From: Paracentrotus lividus
Taxonomy: Eukaryota > Echinodermata > Echinoidea > Camarodonta > Echinidae
NCBI GenBank assembly: GCA_940671915.1
Contig: CALNVZ010002100.1
Location: 69,716,006 to 69,780,005 of the forward strand
DNA: 64,000 nucleotides
Reading direction: 5' to 3'
Part shown: piece after piece, positions 60,659-64,000 of the stretch
Position numbering within the stretch: the first letter of the stretch is position 1
Layout: the number at the start of each line of letters is the position of its first letter
Made by a program: the position numbers and the translations under genes
The notes under the pieces: generated by a model
Seen by the model: the letters and a program-made list of their open reading frames with translations, nothing else
What the model was told of the DNA's origin: nothing
Database searches by the model: none

Positions 60659-63600
60659 CATTCTTATTCACTATCAAGAAGTGATGGAATGTAATGAATA
60701 AGAGATCGTTTGGGTTGGTCACCTCTTTGAAATTATCGGATTTTACGGAAAGGAACTATAATTTTTAGTTCTTCTATGCCGCATCCATCAACAAACACAC
60801 ATCCCAGTGCATGTGCAATCCTTCATTCACTCCATACTCCTTAGGCTATGAATTCCAGCCATACTTGTGCATGTACATAATATCATATTGCTGCGAAGAA
60901 CATTATTGCCCGTGGTATAAAGGTTCATATTCACTGCTGCTGTTTATCACTCAGTCTCTGTCCTGATTGCATGCACGGTGCCCCCGGGTTAGCAAATAGA
61001 GACGCTCTGTAGTAGGGCATCTTAGCAAAATGCTTGCACATCATTAGAACAAGTATGAACCTAGAGATTGTACACTCATCTACATTTAATACATCCTGGC
61101 TTTTATCAGACGAAAATGATTTTAAAAGATCGTGCTTCATAAATTTCGAGAGTCATCGTTCTTTAACTTCATTATGAAACGCATTCCATATGAACGCATC
61201 TGTTCAGGACAAAGACAGTTTTGCCAGGCCAGTTCCTTATGTTACAATGTTAAAAGAACTATTATCATTTTCTCATCCACAAGCAATAACCTATAAAAAT
61301 GTGATGGAATTTAAAATTAACACTCGATATAAAAACGACTTTTATGCGGCAAAATTCATAGCAAAAGCACCAATTGGCAAAACGCGAGGATGAAGTCGTC
61401 AACACTGAAATGGTGGAATTGCTGAAATACCCTGTAGCATTTTTCTCTTTGCTCTCCAAAGATACATTTGCCACATCGCATCTATCCCAACTCTCCTGTG
61501 TATAATTCTGCACATGTCAACGCCTAGTATACTACCATGCATGCGCCCTATTAGCAGTGCACGTGCTAGGCCAATAGCTCAGCGAAATGCATTTGGCTTA
61601 CATGAGAATGACTGCTGATTTATGTATGTAGGCCAATCATTTTGCTTGAGCGCGAAGGTGGAGGATAAAGGGGTGAGGTTGAATTATAAAGCTTCTCAAT
61701 TTCCATCAGCACCTCACTGGTACGCCTTAACGTTTATATAAAAAGAAAGAAGATCCTGGTAAGAACTAAAGTGAAAGTCAATCGAAATCGAAGGTTTATT
61801 CTTTATTGCTATTATTTTAACGTCACTTAATTACCTTGATTTCACTTTCCGAAATCATTATTCGATCGTACTGACTGGATGAGATACAGAACGAGGCGTT
61901 GTTGTATTGAGAAAAATCAGGTGATGGATCCAGGCGGGTCAGGTGCACGAGGCGCGCATCCCTTGTGGCTGTAACATGATATTACCAGTTATGCATTGAT
62001 TAGATAATGTTAAGGATTTCACCCCATCTATATTCGTCGTCTGACGCCCTATATCTCTAAGCCCTGGATCCGTCGCATGCTGGTATTGCATTTGTGATTT
62101 ACAGTGACAGAAGATTTACATCAATCGGAATTGCATTATCAACCTAGGCTCGTGGAATGTTCAACTTCTCTAGATGTGAATACATCGCTAGAATTCCAAC
62201 TGTCAACATTTTGTTTGGCTGAAATCTTTATTAAAATGCCTGATTTTTAAACTAAACTTAATGTTAATGAATAGGCCTAGAACAATATCAAAGAAAATTG
62301 TCGATTGTGTAATTGTTGCATGTTTATCGAATATCATGGATCCGTCAGAAATCGCCTTTCTAATTTACTATAAACTTCGTTACAATAAAAACACATTTTT
62401 CCCGAGGGGGGAGGGGCATATAGGATATTCGGATTTAGAATTTCATTTTAACCGTTTGTTTATGGAATCTTTATCTTCTGAAGATGTGAAGACATTGCTT
62501 CTAAATTTCAACATTCGATTTAATTTTTGATAATTTTATTCGTTTTATTTATTCATCTGGGTTTATCCAGCATAAGTGACACATGTAACAACTGTATTTG
62601 CTTTCAGTTATTTCAAAATGCGCAATTGTGATTAATTGTGTTATTCATTCGGTAAATTTGAAAATGTATTTCAAAATAAAACTTGAGAGGGGTGCATAAG
62701 GTTATTCTTTTATTCAAAGTAAGACCATAATGGAAAAGGATGATACAAATTATGAAGTAGAAATACATAGGGCATTCCTTGATTATTTAAATGCTCTTCG
62801 ACATGCGCTAAAGTGCACTTTAAACTAACTAAATAAACATGCATGGAAAGGGCTCACTGCAGCATGTGCACTGAAAACGGTTTAACGTAACGCTGGTCAA
62901 AATTGTTGCGGCTATTTTTATATTAATTTAACGACTTAACCATATATTTGCATTCTACCGCTATGCTGCATCATTTAAAGGATGAGCCTACCAAGGAGGA
63001 TTTGCCCTACACTGAGAATGGCTTTACTTAATGCGCTTGATAAAGGACGTACATGTGTATATGAAATATATCATACAAGACAAACTGGACGTTGTTTGTA
63101 GACCACTATTTCGTCTTGTTTCATATCTTTCGTCTACACCTTTTTTTAATAAGAAACCAGAGCCATGTTAATTGGTCGTTGTCTGCTTACATACAATGCG
63201 GAAAAAAAAAAACTTTCTGTCGTAGGCCAATTATAAGTACTTACTTTGTTCTATTCTTCTGATTCAATTCTTCAGATATGAGTCATCCTTGGGCGTCTAT
63301 GCCAATGAACGGCAGTGGCGGATCCAGTTATGCCCACTCTCCATGTTAAAATAAAGTTCGACTGCGCCCCCTATTTTTCAAATCTTTGGGTTGCGCACCC
63401 GATTTTCAAGACATAGATACTCTGAACAGTTAATAATATTCAACATTTTTGGCTTTTATATCTGTAGGAAAATGTGTATCGGATTGTAACATCTGGGCTT
63501 TTAGTGTTTCTCATATCAAAGTTCACATGTGATTATCATGCAAATTGCTTAAGGCAAGAGTTTTGGGGTAGCAAACAGCGAATTGCAAGATGAGAGAGGT

Positions 63601-63907
63601 ATCAGAAGCTGGTCGCGGTAACGTCAGATCTTTGCATCCATGATACAACCCGACTCTGATCAGACTCAGTTCCGAATGTCAGTCATGTCTTTCGGTTGGT
63701 GATGTTTAAGGTCTGTCGTGGACGATACACGTCTGTCTGGGCAAAGTAAGGGTGAGGCAGGTTGACAAAAAGGAAAAATTGTGTAGCTAGATTCATAACT
63801 AAAGTAAGTGTAGGTTATCTAGTAATATACACATATAACACATTTTGTGCAGTATTCTTTTCATTTTCACTTGCACCACCAATTTCTAATAAACATTTTA
63901 AAGAACA

Positions 63908-63933
63908 TAGAATAGAATAGAATAGAATAGTAA
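63908..63933. repeat. AATAG pentanucleotide microsatellite
   Basis: Five uninterrupted AGAAT/AATAG units. Confidence 0.85.
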
Positions 63934-64000
63934 TGGTATTTATTTTGTCCAAAAATTCACATGGCAGCTTGAAAGCTGAATTACATGAATTTTACATAGT

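Larger units (their letters stand above)
59826..63999. other. non-coding region to the window end
   Basis: No supported gene. It contains the TA microsatellite at 60548-60655 and an (AATAG)n run at 63908-63933. GTGGCGGATCCAG near 63315 resembles GGCGCGGATCCAG near 13068 and may mark element ends. An 89-codon frame at 62261-62530 has no domain and AT-driven composition. The pair GGCCAATCA (61630-61640) and TATAAAG (61685-61691) on the plus strand is promoter-like, but no gene follows. Confidence 0.45.

Noticed and set aside
61630-61720. CCAAT plus TATA promoter
   Set aside because: Motifs are common by chance in AT-rich DNA, and no convincing gene follows on the plus strand.
62261-62530. 89-codon plus frame
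   Set aside because: No recognisable domain and composition typical of AT-rich chance frames.

Overview
This is a eukaryotic window, AT-rich and gene-poor, with intron-like and intergenic DNA full of short non-autonomous transposons, microsatellites and long G or C homopolymers. The over-abundant palindrome TACATGTA, the phrase TAGGCCTA/CATGTAGGCC and the many runs of 9 or more G or C resemble genomes of marine deuterostome invertebrates, most likely an echinoderm such as a sea urchin. This is an inference from base-level texture and was not tested by a search.

Coding content is small. The only long convincing coding region is on the plus strand at 53488-54879. It encodes a 463-residue protein with a complete C-terminal MYND zinc finger and sits in one uninterrupted exon. 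A second real gene is visible in pieces on the minus strand. One exon (15924-16127) carries an N-terminal C3HC4 RING finger starting at an in-exon ATG. A CpG-containing region with a perfect minus-strand splice donor at 31296 could be its untranslated first exon about 15 kb upstream. A 73-base plus-strand exon candidate at 29577-29649 is faintly similar to actin-related protein 10. Two further peptides (9391-9560 minus, 50453-50671 plus) look more protein-like than their surroundings but are unproven. No rRNA, tRNA or CRISPR array was recognised.

Mobile-element content dominates. At 1-15.4 kb there is a 3.8-kb TA-flanked element (10630-14430) with about 600-bp terminal inverted repeats and internal repeats rich in GCTCGCGCTTCGCGCTCGC. 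Two copies of an approximately 380-bp MITE lie on either side of it in opposite orientation. From 18 to 36 kb there are several MITEs, including a GGAGACGTCTCC-rich family, and nuclear-receptor-like half-site clusters. From 38 to 43 kb lies a cluster of fold-back elements sharing GAGTGAGT-type ends, including a nearly perfect 242-bp palindrome whose symmetry runs past the element ends. From 47.5 to 48.6 kb and from 59.0 to 59.8 kb there are GT-rich and CA-rich composite minisatellites.

No cooperating gene cluster or novel multi-gene system is evident. The most unusual material is the family of fold-back elements and the structure-prone repeats, not the coding sequence.
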